Shown: positions 19,336 to 30,500 of the stretch, piece after piece | Layout of the letters: each line of letters begins with the position of its first letter | Numbering within the stretch: the stretch's first letter is position 1 | Assembly: GCF_011386835.1 (NCBI RefSeq) | Contig: NC_088791.1 | Location: forward strand, 7,068,998 to 7,132,997 | DNA from: Chrysemys picta bellii | Taxonomy: Eukaryota; Chordata; Testudines; Emydidae | DNA length: 64,000 bases | Direction of reading: 5' to 3' | The notes under the pieces: generated by a model | Database searches by the model: none | What the model was told of the DNA's origin: nothing | What the model saw: only the letters and a program-made list of their open reading frames with translations | Translations under genes and position numbers: made by a program

Positions 19336-22039
19336 AATCATAGAATAGAATGAATCATAGAATATCAGAGTTGGAAGGGACCTCAAGAGGTTATCTAGTC
19401 CAACCCCCTGCTCAAAGCAGGACCAATTCCCAGCTAAATCATCCCAGCCAGGGCTTTGTCAAGCCGGGCCTTAAAAACCTCCAAGGAAGGAGATCCACCA
19501 CCTCCCTAGGTAACGCATTCCAGTGTTTCACCACCCTCCTAGTGAAATAGTTTTTCCTGATATCCAACCTGGACCTCCCCCACCGCAACTTGAGACCATT
19601 GCTCCTTGTTCTGTCATCTGCCACCACTGAGAACAGCAGAGCTCCATCCTCTTTGGAACCCCCCTTCAGGTAGTTGAAGGCTGCTATCAAATCCCCCCTC
19701 ATTCTTCTCTTCTGGAGACTAAACAATCCCAGTTCTCTCAGCCTCTCCTCATAAGTCATGTGCTCCAGATCCCTAATCATTTTTGTTGCCCTCCGCTGGA
19801 CTCTTTCCAATTTTTCCACATCCTTCTTGTAGTGTGGGGCCCAAAACTGGACACAGTATTCCAGATGAGGCCTCACCAATGTCGAATAAAGGGGAACGAT
19901 CACGTTCCTCGATCTGCTGGCAATGCCCCTACGTATACAGCCCAAAATGCCGTTAGCCTTCTTGGCAACAAGAGCACACTGTTGACTCATATCCAGCTTC
20001 TCGTCCACTGTGACCCCTAGGTCCTTTTCAGCAGAACTGCTACCTAGCCATTCGGTCCCTAGTCTGTAGCAGTGCATGGGATTCTTCCGTCCTAAGTGCA
20101 GGACTCTGCACTTGTCCTTGTTGAACCTCATCAGGTTTTTTTCTGCCCAATCCTCTAATTTGTCTAGGTCCCTCTGTATCCGATCCCTACCCTCTAGTGT
20201 ATCTACCACGCCTCCTAGTTTAGTGTCATCTGCAAACTTGCTGAGAGTGCAGTCCACACCATCCTCCAGATCATTAATAAAGATATTAAACAAAACCGGC
20301 CCCAGGACCTACCCTTGGGGCACTCCACTTGAAACCGGCTGCCAACTAGACATGGAGCCATTGATCACTACCCGTTGAGCCCGACGATCTAGCCAGCTTT
20401 CTATCCACCTTACAGTCCATTCATCCAGCCCATACTTCTTTAACTTGGTGGCAAGAATACTGTGGGAGACAGTATCAAAAGCTTTGCTAAAGTCAAGAAA
20501 TAACACATCCACTGCTTTCCCCTCATCCACAGAGCCAGTTATCTCATCATAGAAGGCAATTAGGTTAGTCAGGCACGACTTCCCCTTCGTGAATCCATGC
20601 TGACTGTTCCTGATCACTTTCCTTTCCTCTAAATGTTTCATAATTGATTCCTTGAGGACCTGCTCCATAATTTTTCCAGGGACTGAGGTGAGGCTGACTG
20701 GCCTGTAGTTCCCCGGATCCTCCTTCTTCCCTTTTTTAAAGATGGGCACTACATTAGCCTTTTTCCAGTCATCTGGGACCTCCCCCGATCGCCATGAGTT
20801 TTCAAAAATAATGGCTAATGGCTCTGCAATCTCACCCGCCAACTCCTTTAGCACCCTCGGATGCAGCGCATCCGGCCCCATGGACTTGTGCACGTCCAGT
20901 TTTTCTAAATAGTCCCGAACCACTTCTTTCTCCACAGAGGGCTGGTCACCTTCTCCCCATGCTGTACTGCCCAGTGCAGCAATCTGGGAGCTGACCTTGT
21001 GCGTGAAGACAGAGGCAAAAAAATCATTGAGTACATTAGCTTTTTCCACATCCTCGGTCACTAGGTTGCCTCCCTCATTCAGTAAGGGGCCCACACTTTC
21101 CTTGATTTTCTTCTTGTTGCTAACATACCTGAAGAAACCCTTCTTGTTACTCTTAACATCTCTTGCTAACTGCAACTCCAAGTGTGATTTGGCCTTCCTG
21201 ATTTCACTCCTGCACGCCTGAGCAATATTTTTATACTCCTCCCTGGTCATTTGTCTAATCTTCCACTTCTTATAACCCTCTTTTTTGCGTTTAAGATCAG
21301 CAAGGATTTCACTGTTAAGCCAAGCTGGTCGCCTGCCATATTTACTATTCTTTCTACACATCGGGATGGTTTGTTCCTGCAACCTCAATAAGGATTCTTT
21401 AAAATACAGCCAGCTCTCCTGGACCCCTTTGCCCTTCATGTTATTCTCCCAGGGGATCCTGCCCATCTGTTCCCTGAGGGAGTCAAAGTCTGCTTTTCTG
21501 AAGTCCAGGGTCCATATTCTGCTGCTCTCCTTTCTTCCTTGTGTCAGGATCCTGAACTCGACCATCTCATGGTCACTGCCTCCCAGGTTCCCATCCACTT
21601 TTGCTTCCCCTACTAGTTCTTCCCTGTTTGTGAGCAGCAGGTCAAGAAAAGCTTTGCCCCTAGTTGGTTCCTCCAGCACTTGCACCAGGAAATTGTCCCC
21701 TACGCTTTCCAAAAATTTCCTGGATTGCCTGTGCACCGCTGTATTGCTCTCCCAGCAGGTATCAGGGTGATTAAAGTCTCCCATGAGAACCAGGGCCTGC
21801 GATCTAGCAACTTCTGCTAGTTGCCAGAAGAAAGCCTCGTCCACCTCATCCCCCTGGTCTGGTGGTCTATAGCAGACTCCAACCACGACATCACCCTTGT
21901 TGCTCCCACTTCTCAACTTTATCCAGAGACTCTCAGGTTTTTCTGCAGTATCATACCGGAGCTCTGAGCAGTCATACTCCTCTCTTACATACAACGCAAC
22001 TCCCCCACCTTTTCTGCCCTGCCTGTCCTTCCTGAAAGG
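19336..22039 (-). mobile_element. CR1 LINE, 5'-truncated, nested
   Basis: A 2.7-kb CR1 inserted antisense into another CR1. Its 3' end (low coordinates) has the CR1-type ATTCTATGATTC repeats. The 5' end is cut within the endonuclease domain. Short AGGA motifs at both junctions may be a small target duplication. Confidence 0.92.
19439..22038 (-). pseudogene. CR1 ORF2 (endonuclease and reverse transcriptase) with one stop
   Basis: On the minus strand the frame opens in the C-terminal part of the endonuclease (LMGDFNHPDTCW, GGSDHEMVEF). It continues into the reverse transcriptase (NYRPVSLTSV, FLDFSKAFDTVSH, SSGVPQG). A TAG at about 20308-20306 directly follows PQG, where the family normally continues into the next RT motif. 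The frame then resumes with [13 protein letters not shown] and FADDTK and reaches the C-terminus. A single substitution therefore seems to be the only visible lesion besides the 5' truncation. Confidence 0.9.
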
Positions 22040-22320
22040 AGGTTGTGAAGGCTAGGACTATAACAGGGTTTAAAAGAGAACTAGATAAATTCATGGTGGT
22101 TAAGTCCATTAATGGCTATTAGCCAGGATGGGTAAGGAATGGTGTCCCTGGCCTCTGTTTGTCAGAGGGTGGAGATGGATGGCAGGAGAGAGATCACTTG
22201 ATCATTACCTGTTAGGTTCACTCCCTCTGGGGCACCTGGCATTGGTCACTGTCGGTAGACAGGATACTGGGCTGGATGGACCTTTGGTCTGACCCAGTAT
22301 GGCCATACTTATGTTCTTAT
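22040..22320 (+). mobile_element. CR1 LINE, right part (interrupted)
   Basis: This is the 3' end of the element begun at 18960. It contains AACTAGATAAATTCATGG, GGCTGGATGGACCTTTGG, and the terminus TGACCCAGTATGGCC followed by ATGTTCTTATG. Confidence 0.88.
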
Positions 22321-22689
22321 GACTCCTGACACGCACATGGAACCCCTTTGACTTCAATGGGGCGTTGTGTAGGGGCATGGGTCTAGCAGCATGGAGATCC
22401 TACAGGGTCAGGGGCTATAAAGATAGATAATACAGCAATGTGGGCCTCAAATAGAGGCAGCTGAAGGATAGAGGTGTTGAGCGTCTATGACAATGAGTGC
22501 TGCATTGCTAGATGATATTAGCTAAGCAGGCAAGGAAGGAGGAGAGATGCTGCCAGATGCTGATGCTTTCGAATCCCAGGAAGTTGAGAGCGTTCAGTGC
22601 TTGTCAAAGGCTGTTCATTGCTAGCATCACAGCCATTACTACCCCAGGGTTTCAGTTTCTAGGAAAAGACCAGTGGTAGGATTAGAATC

Positions 22690-22985
22690 TTGTATCTGCA
22701 GTAACTCACTGCCCTGGGATATCATTGAGGCCAAGAAACTAGTAGGATTCAGAAAAGCATTAGACATTTATATGAATAACATCACAGTTATGTAAGAAAG
22801 GATAACAGTATATAAAGGATGTAAGCACTGAATCTTTTCGGCATAAGTCAACCACTAATGAAAAGATTAGGAAGAAGCTTCCCATATGGGCATTTGATTG
22901 CTTAAAGGTCAATTATAGGGGTTTTACACTTTCCTCTAGAGCATCTGATGCTGGCTGCTATGGGAGACAGGAGACCAGATAGAGC
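22690..22985 (+). mobile_element. decayed CR1-like LINE 3' end
   Basis: TTCAGAAAAGCATTAGACAT and GCATCTGATGCTGGCTGC are typical of an old CR1 family 3' end. The boundaries are approximate. Confidence 0.6.
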
Positions 22986-23104
22986 TGGGTGACTAATGTA
23001 TTGCAGGTATTTGCAATTTTTTTCTTTTCCCTCTCCCACGAATAATTATTAGTAAATAATTTTTCCATCATTCGATCAGCTCTAATATGGCAACTGCTAT
23101 TAAT

Positions 23105-23200
23105 AATTATTTTATTTTTTATTATTTGCATTGTCGTAGCCCCGGTCATGGATGAGGGCCCCATTGTGCTAGGCACTGTACAAACTTAGAACAAAAAGAT
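23105..23200 (-). repeat. ancient amniote interspersed repeat
   Basis: ATTATTTGCATTGTCGTAGC and TTGTGCTAGGCACTGTAC belong to the same family as 11056 and 11778. Confidence 0.5.
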
Positions 23201-23261
23201 TGGTCAGGCAGCTGCTATGATCAGACCTATACTATGGCCTACACAGTATGCACAGAAACAA

Positions 23262-23511
23262 TGGTCTCAAGTTGCAGTGGGGGAGGTCTAGGTTGGATAT
23301 TAGGAAACACTATTTCACTAGGAGGGTGGTGAAGCACTGGAATGGGTTACCTAGGGAGGTGGTGGAATCTCTATCCTTAGAGCTTTTTTAAGGCCCGGCT
23401 TGACAAACCCTGGCTGAGATGATTTAGTTGGGGTTGGTCCTGCTTTGAGCAGGGGGTTGGACTAGATGACCTCCTGAGGTCTCTTCCAACCCTCATCTTC
23501 TATGCTTCTAT
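23262..23511 (+). mobile_element. CR1 LINE 3' end
   Basis: GGTTGGATATTAGGAAACAC, then GGTCCTGCTTTGAGCAGGGG and CTAGATGACCTCCTGAGG, end near TATGCTTCTAT. A hAT element is inserted at its extreme 3' end. Confidence 0.88.
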
Positions 23512-23513
23512 AT

Positions 23514-23735
23514 CAGTGGTTCTCAAACTTTTGTACTGGTGACCCCTTTCGCATAGCAAGCCTCTGAGTGCGACCCCCCCCCCCCCCATAAATTAAAAAC
23601 ACTTTTTTATATATTTAACACCATTATAAATGCTAGAGGCAAAGCAGGGTTTGGGGTGGAGGCTGACAGCTCATGACCCTCCCTCTAATAACCTCGTGAT
23701 CCCCTGAGGAGTCCTGACCCCAGGGAGAACCTCTG
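23514..23735 (+). mobile_element. 222-bp non-autonomous hAT element, copy 2
   Basis: It has the same family and length as 13311-13532, starting CAGTGGTTCTCAAAC and ending GGGAGAACCTCTG. A perfect 8-bp target duplication TTCTATAT flanks it (23506-23513 and 23736-23743). Confidence 0.94.
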
Positions 23736-23765
23736 TTCTATATGAATAATAACCACCAGTGGTAT

Positions 23766-23878
23766 TATTCATATAGAATATGAATATGCATCCGACGAAG
23801 TGGGCATTCACCCACGAAAGCTTATGCTCCAATACATCTGTTAGTTGTAAAGGTGCCACAGGACTCTCTGTTGCTTTT
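23766..23878 (+). mobile_element. truncated Penelope-like 3' end
   Basis: It contains TCCGACGAAGTGGGCATTC, CACCCACGAAAGCTTATGC and GGTGCCACAGGACTCTCTG. A 12-bp target duplication CACCAGTGGTAT flanks it (23754-23765 and 23879-23890). There is no one-sided tail and only a tiny inverted start (TATTCATATA/GAATATGAATA). It inserted next to the hAT right end. Confidence 0.85.
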
Positions 23879-24182
23879 CACCAGTGGTATGGTGGCTTCC
23901 CTCTGCTCAACTACTGCCACAAGGCAGGAGGGGACCCCATGAATGCTGCCCTAGCAGAGGTTGGTTTGGGACATGCCCCCCGCCTTACCACCCTAGCTCT
24001 AGATAGATACCAGCCTCACAGCTGAACAGAAGGTTCTATGGTTGTTGAGAGTTCAGGACTCGGCTGCTGATTGCTCCTGCCTGATTCCGTACTGGCGCCC
24101 GGAGGACCAGAAAGAGTCGAGCGGGGCGGTTCGAGGACCTCGGGTATCCATTGCTCACGTCTGTCTCTGCCCCTCTCTTTGG

Positions 24183-24375
24183 TGACGTCCCCCCTCTTTC
24201 TCTCCACCTGCCAAGAAGTCGGTCTCCTATTGGCTCTGACTATTGAAGGCCGCTGCTGATTGGCCTCTCCGTGGGAGCAAGCGAGCGAAGCCCTTCCATA
24301 CTCCCCCGGCGGCGGCGGAGGGAGCGGGCCGGGGGCGGAGTCGGAGCTGTGGGGGGGAGCGGAGTCGGTCGGGCC
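24183..24375 (+). promoter_or_regulatory. KLHDC10 CpG-island promoter
   Basis: Two inverted CCAAT boxes (ATTGG at 24229-24233 and 24259-24263) lie 30 bp apart, a spacing typical of paired NF-Y sites. TGACGTCC at 24183-24190 resembles a CRE. A GC-rich stretch with GGGGGCGGAG follows. There is no TATA box. Transcription probably starts in about 24280-24370. Confidence 0.65.
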
Positions 24376-24535
24376 ATGTCGGCGGCGGAGGGCGGCTGGG
24401 ACGGGAACCGGCGGCGGGGGGGCGCTGGAGGCAGCGGCTCGGGCGGAGGGTGCAGCGGGGACGGGCCCGGGGCGGCGCCGGCCGGGGGGCTCCTCAACCG
24501 CTTCGTCCAGCTGCCGGGCAGGCCCCACCTGGCAG
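24376..24535 (+). CDS. KLHDC10: KLHDC10 coding exon 1
   Basis: ATG at 24376 in GGGCCATGTCG. It encodes MSAAEGGWDGNRRR, a Gly/Ser-rich linker, then LLNRFVQLPGRPHLA. The donor is GCAG|GTGAGT (phase 1). The upstream sequence in this frame is GC-rich UTR. Confidence 0.94.
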
Positions 24536-27500
24536 GTGAGTCCGCTCCGGCCTCCGCCACAGCGCCTGGGGCCGCTCCGCGCCCAGGGGGTAGCGTCATA
24601 CCCCCTTCCCCCCCGAGCAGCTCCGAAAGGGGGAGGCCTCTAGGGGGGGGGGCGACCCCATCTGGGGGTCCCTGATAATGGGGAGGGGGCGCCCCACTGC
24701 CCCGGGACTGCCCCGCCCGGGGGGTGTCTCTACTGCCCAGAAAACGGGGTCACGCTGGGGCGCGATCGGCTTGAAAGGGGCTGGGTCTGACCGTGCTGCC
24801 CTCATGGGTCCCTCCGTCCTACAGCGGACCCAGGCCTCCCATCCTCCCCCCTGGGCGCTGTTGGGGTCCCGGTTTCACAGCCGGGTCCAGGGAAGTACTG
24901 AGAGGTCCAGTCACTTGCCCAGGGTCTCTCACAGAGACGGAGTCAAGCCCTTTAATTGCACAAGCTGTGAACAGTGTGTGTCTGATCTCGAAGGTGCTTC
25001 GCTACTGTAGTGATGGACCAAGGGAAGTACCTGGTTAGGAAACCAGACACTGAAACTGCCCAGCTGGAAGTAGAATCTATAAACCCTGACTTTAAGACTG
25101 CTCTGTCTTTGGCTACAAGATCATTCTTCCCTTGTATTTGTTGTTAATGTAATTGACATTGATTTTGATGATCTCTTTCTGATGCCAGCAACATACAATA
25201 GTAACATTGCGACAGGGTTGTGTGATCTGCAAATTTACGTGTAAAGGATGTTGCATCTACCAAAGGATGAGTAAAGCTGCTGCTAATACCTTCACACATA
25301 CTACCATCTAAAAGGCCAGCTCTTGTTTTTCATAAATATTTTATTAAACTTCAAAATCAGCTGTACCAAGTTTGTCTTATAAGAAAATCACATAAATTTG
25401 GTTCCCTTTAGGAAAAGGAAGAGATAATATACTTGTTTGTTTCAGTTGAAACCAATTTTGCCTAATAATATGAAGCCACTAACTTCCATTGATTTCAGTA
25501 TCAGGGGGTAACCGTGTTCGTCTGTATCCACAAAAACAACCAGGAGTCTGGTGGCACTTTAAAGACTAACAGATTTATTTGGGCCTAAGATTTCATGGGT
25601 AAAAAACCCCAAAAGCTTATGCCCAAATAAATGTGTTAATCTTTAAGGTGCCACTGGACTCCTTGTTGTTTTTATTGATTTCACTTAAATGCGTTGGGAA
25701 CCCTTGAGATACCGTTTGGAGGACAGTTGTGATAACCTACTCAGTGTGATCCCTATCAAATGTTTCCATTCACAGATCTCAAATGTTGGCGGGAATGTAA
25801 CTATTTGCTTTGAGTTATTTGTCCATCCACCCAATTTGCATCTTCTCTCTCTACCATGACATCATTGGCCCTGCTTTAACTGCCCTGGATTTCCATTAAG
25901 TATGGTGTGATCCTTTTTGTGCAGAGATCATTGACATGAATTTATGCCAAAGAGCTCTTAGAACACTGTGGAAGGTGGCACATTTGCTAAGGCTTTGCAA
26001 ACCTTTCTTCACCTTCAGTAAGCCTGGTGTTCTGTATTATTTCACAAAAAGAACAGGAGTACTTGTGGCACCTTAGAGACTAACACATTTATTAGAGCAT
26101 AAGCTTTCGTGGACTACAGCCCACTTCTTCGGATGCATATAGAGTGGAACATATATTGAGGAGATATATATACACACATACAGAGAGCATGAACAGGTGG
26201 GAGTTGTCTTACCAACTCTGAGAGGCCAATTAAGTAAGAGAAAAAAACTTTTGAAGTGATAATCAAGCTAGCCCAGTCCAGACAGTTTGATAAGAAGTGT
26301 GAGAATACTTACAAGGGGAGATAGATACTCCTGTTCTTTTTGCGGATACAGACTAACACGGCTGCTACTCTGAAACCTGTATTATTTCATACAGTGTGTG
26401 TGGTGGGTGTTTTTTTTGCTGGGGGCGGGAGCTAAATTTCAGAAGTCAAACTAACATAACAAAAGTGAAAGTGCCCTGGGCTATTTTCTATTCCTGGCTC
26501 TGCTGTTGACTCACTGTGACCTGTGGAAAGTCTTAACCTTTGTGCCAGTGTCTGCACCTATAAAATGGGGATGTGTTTCTCTGTTGAGATCCTTTCAGGA
26601 AAAGACTGGGGGGAGGAAGATGAAAATTGTACTTCTAAAAGTAACTTGTTCAACAAGGGAAAAACTCTTTGAAGTAATAAAGTAAAAACTCTTTAAAACA
26701 TATTGTAAAAGGATTAGAAAAAGAGTCCTACTGTCTACAGAATCTGTGCGCACTCCGGCGGATCAAAGCAAGTTCAATATAACCCGGTTTCACCTATAAC
26801 GCGGTAAGATTTTTTGGCTCCCGAGGACAGCGTTCTATCGGGGTAGAGGTGTATGTCAGAGAAGCAAAAAGGATTCATTTTTCAAGTCAGCTTTAACTGT
26901 TAAGCTACGAGTACAGCTTTTGCAGTTGCTGTATGGACTGAAATATCGGCTCTCTTAACACGGGCCCGATATTTCAGTCCATACAGCAACTGCACAAAGC
27001 TGTACTCGTAGCTTAACAGTTAAAGCTGACTTGAAAAATGAATCCTTTTTGCTTCTCTGACATACACCTCTACCCCGATAGAACGCTGTCCTCGGGAGCC
27101 AAAAAATCTTACCGCGTTATAGGTGAAACTGCGTTATATCGAACTTGCTTTGATCTGCCGGAGTGCACAGCCCTGCCCCCTCCCCCCCCGGAGCGCTGCT
27201 TTACCACGTTATATCCGAATTCGTGTTATATGGGTCGTGTTATATCAGGGTAGAGGTGTATAAAGAAGGCCTGAGGTCTTAAAAGGAGGGGGGTGGGTGA
27301 GGGTTTGTATGTATGTGGGTTTTTTTTCTTGGAGGATTTCTTTGTTGCGGGTGGGGAGTATGAGTTCTTGCATCTTAACTGAATGTTTGGCACATGGAGA
27401 AAAATTGTCTGTGTTAAAGATTCAAGTTTTCGCTAGGCATGGGAGATTGAGATATTAACAAAGAAGAGTTTTAAATGGTCTGATGAAAACGTCTTCCCTT

Positions 27501-30500
27501 CCTCTGACTTACTTGGCTTTCACTTTCTTGTGATGACACTTCACTAATTCAGTAGTCAACATAGTCTTCTGTGGCAGACACGATCTGAATGTCTAGTGTG
27601 TCTTAAAAAGAAATGTCAAGCCTTTCAGACTCGCTGTATATGGCATAAGGAAGGAGGAAAATACTTGTTTGCAGGTCAGGTTTAACATTCACGATACAAA
27701 TTCTTCCCTTTCCCTCTTTTTAGACCCTAACTTTACTCCTGCTTATTACTGTATTTACTTGGTCATTCTTTTTGTAACTAAGCATTACATATACTGCCGG
27801 ACATGCTTTATGACAGGATGCAAGCAGTAACCTGTATGATCTGAAGTTTATTTATATTTGGGCATTTGCAGGTGGAATGGGATTATATAAAATTTGTGGA
27901 AAGCAACTTAAAATATTCTATGCAATGTTGCATTTTTTTAAGCAACACAAACACAAGCTTTGGGTGAAAAATTTTCCTCTTTCATGCACTGGTATTCTGA
28001 AAAAATGCAATTCATACATAATGAGAATTCTGATCTAAATATCCTATTAGAAAGATTCTTGTGTGTGAGGCTTATGGCCAAGCTGATCAGTCAGTCAACG
28101 TTGTTTTCAGAGGTTTCCTTTACTCTTAATGCTGGGATATTGTGTCCCCTATAGTCATGTAACTGTCTCACTAATCGTGGATCACTACTCAATGATCAAC
28201 TGCACAACTTAAAAGTTGCCAAGGTGTCCAGCTGTGATGGAAAGTTTGGAAGATGAGAACTTTGAGGACCAGAATGGAGAAATAAACATGTTCACCAAAT
28301 CTTGAAGTGCTGCTTCTGCAGCCTGATCTAATTCAGTGGGGATAGACATCTTAGAAATACCATAAACAGAAGAGACGGTTACAGTTTCTTAAAGGCATGA
28401 CGTATTGAAGCAGGAAGGAGAGGAAGTTGAGTCTTAGGCCTTGTCTGCATGGGACTTTTGAACATGTTTGAATTCTCTTGAATGGATTTTAACTAAAATA
28501 GTTTCAAACTTGGTTTGTCTGGCCACTGTTGAAACTGCCTTAAAAAGTGAAGGTGGGATCTAAAAGTCAGTATCAATTTGCCCTATAATTGGTGGTTGGG
28601 AGGGCTAAAACTTTGGATTTGTCCTCTGTAGGGGTCCTACTCCAAAGACCTTGCTGATGTCCTCCAGCAACAAAGAAGGAAGTTGGAAATTCCACATTTT
28701 GAAAATGTGGGTGGGGAAAAGCGTATTGAGGGCATGTTTATGCAATGTAAAGAAGCAGTAAAGAGCACAAACAATTTTTACTTTACAATTCCTTTTCGAG
28801 AGGATACTACAGCTGGAAGACTAGGATGAGCAGTGATGCAAGTTGTGAAGGGAGATGGTGGAATTGCCATCCTTGGAGCTATTTGAGGCAAGCCCCAGAC
28901 AATTGTCTGTCATGCTCTAGGAATAATTATATCCTGCTAGGCTGAAGGCGGATTGATCTAAATGATCTCTTAGATGCTCATTCCATCCCAGATGAATCTG
29001 AGACTTGCTTGTAAAGTATAAAGGATTCATAGTTGTACTTGGAAACAGTTTATCCATAGGAAACCGTAGACTGACATGACATAGTTGGGGATCCATATTC
29101 GAATTATCTTAATATATTTGGACATTGGTCCCTCACAAGAAAGCCTTCAGATGTTTCAGATATAGCTTAACTCTCCAGTTAAATGTCCATATTCCTCATC
29201 AGTATCCAGTTGTTTGTTGGATACAACTTTAGGCAAATGGGAATGAAGTGGAATGTGAATACTGAAAACATTTGCATCATGTGACACTTACTAGGCCTGA
29301 AAATGAGGGTTTAATGCTCTTTATCAGTGTGTGCTGTCTTTAGTTGGGAGTCCAGCAGCCTCTTTTTGAATTCTTGTGATCTCAGTTTTGGCAGTCTTCC
29401 CATTCCAGGCTGGCAAAGTGTGAAACTTACTTTTTATTTCACTGACCGCTCTAAATGCTTCGACTGGAATACATCCTGGATGTTGATCCATTTCAGCTCA
29501 AATGCACGAGACTCTTGTATTCCATCAAAGTGAGGAAACATTTGTAGCTTTGTTTAAAGCAACTAAAACAGATTAGAAATTTCACTAGCTTATACAATAC
29601 TGAGAGCCTGTATCTGGGTTGCTTCTCTTACAGCTTTTGAGTGGCTGCCCTCCCATGCTTCTATTTCATCATGGAGTTGCTTTAAGAAACTCTCCATTTC
29701 CTGATAGTTCAGTCTCTGGATATACCAATCTTTTACTTTTGGGGCAAGTTATCGAACAGTCCATCATCTAATAGTGGAGGAGTCAGCTAGACCTGGTCTA
29801 ACTGAAGATCATAGTGCAGCACTTCAATTTTATGTTAGTTGGAACAAGTATGATGGCACCTGGGGTCCATTTATGCTAGTGTCTTTGTCACAAGCAGGCA
29901 ACACATGTGGTAGAAATCAGCCTAGAGCTGTCTGTGTGTTGTGACTGCAGATAGCAATCAGTGGGATACGATTGCATAAAGTGGTGCAGTATTGTTTTTC
30001 TGACCTAAGTACACCTCTGCTTCGATATAACGCTGTCCTCGGGAGCCAAAAAATCTTACCGCGTTATAGGTGAAACCGCGTTATATCGAACTTGCTTTGA
30101 TCCACTGGAATGCGCAGCCCTGCCCCCTCGGAGCACCGCTTTACCGCGTTATATCCGAATTCGTGTTATATGGAGTCGTGTTATATCGGGGTAGAGGTGT
30201 ATTGCTCAGTTTCAACAAGCCATTTACAATGCTGGGTGGGACAGATTAGTGGTTTGAACAGCTCGTCTGGAAAATAGTGTATTTCACCACTAATAAACGG
30301 TTCCGATGCCTTTCGTGAACTTAGTTAAACTGCCATGGTCATAATCCTCGATTGCCTTTTTACGTGTCCGAAGAGGTTTTGTTCTCTACCTATAATGAAT
30401 TCATAAGCATTTGCAAGTCCCATACTGCACCCCAGCACTGTTTTGTGCTAACTTTCTAAGCGTCGTGATATTTAGAGCACCCACTTCTGCCTGCTCAAGC

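Noticed and set aside
20997..21770. Plus-strand frames of 74 and 161 codons.
   Set aside because: They are antisense shadows of the CR1 endonuclease/RT frame on the minus strand.
15669..24375. A shared bidirectional promoter for ZC3HC1 and KLHDC10.
   Set aside because: The start codons are 8.7 kb apart with separate CpG islands and many mobile elements between.
24016..24539. A 170-codon antisense frame and several sense frames around the KLHDC10 promoter.
   Set aside because: GC-rich CpG-island sequence lacks stop codons by composition. The peptides are low-complexity Pro/Ala/Arg/Gly and overlap the genuine exon 1.
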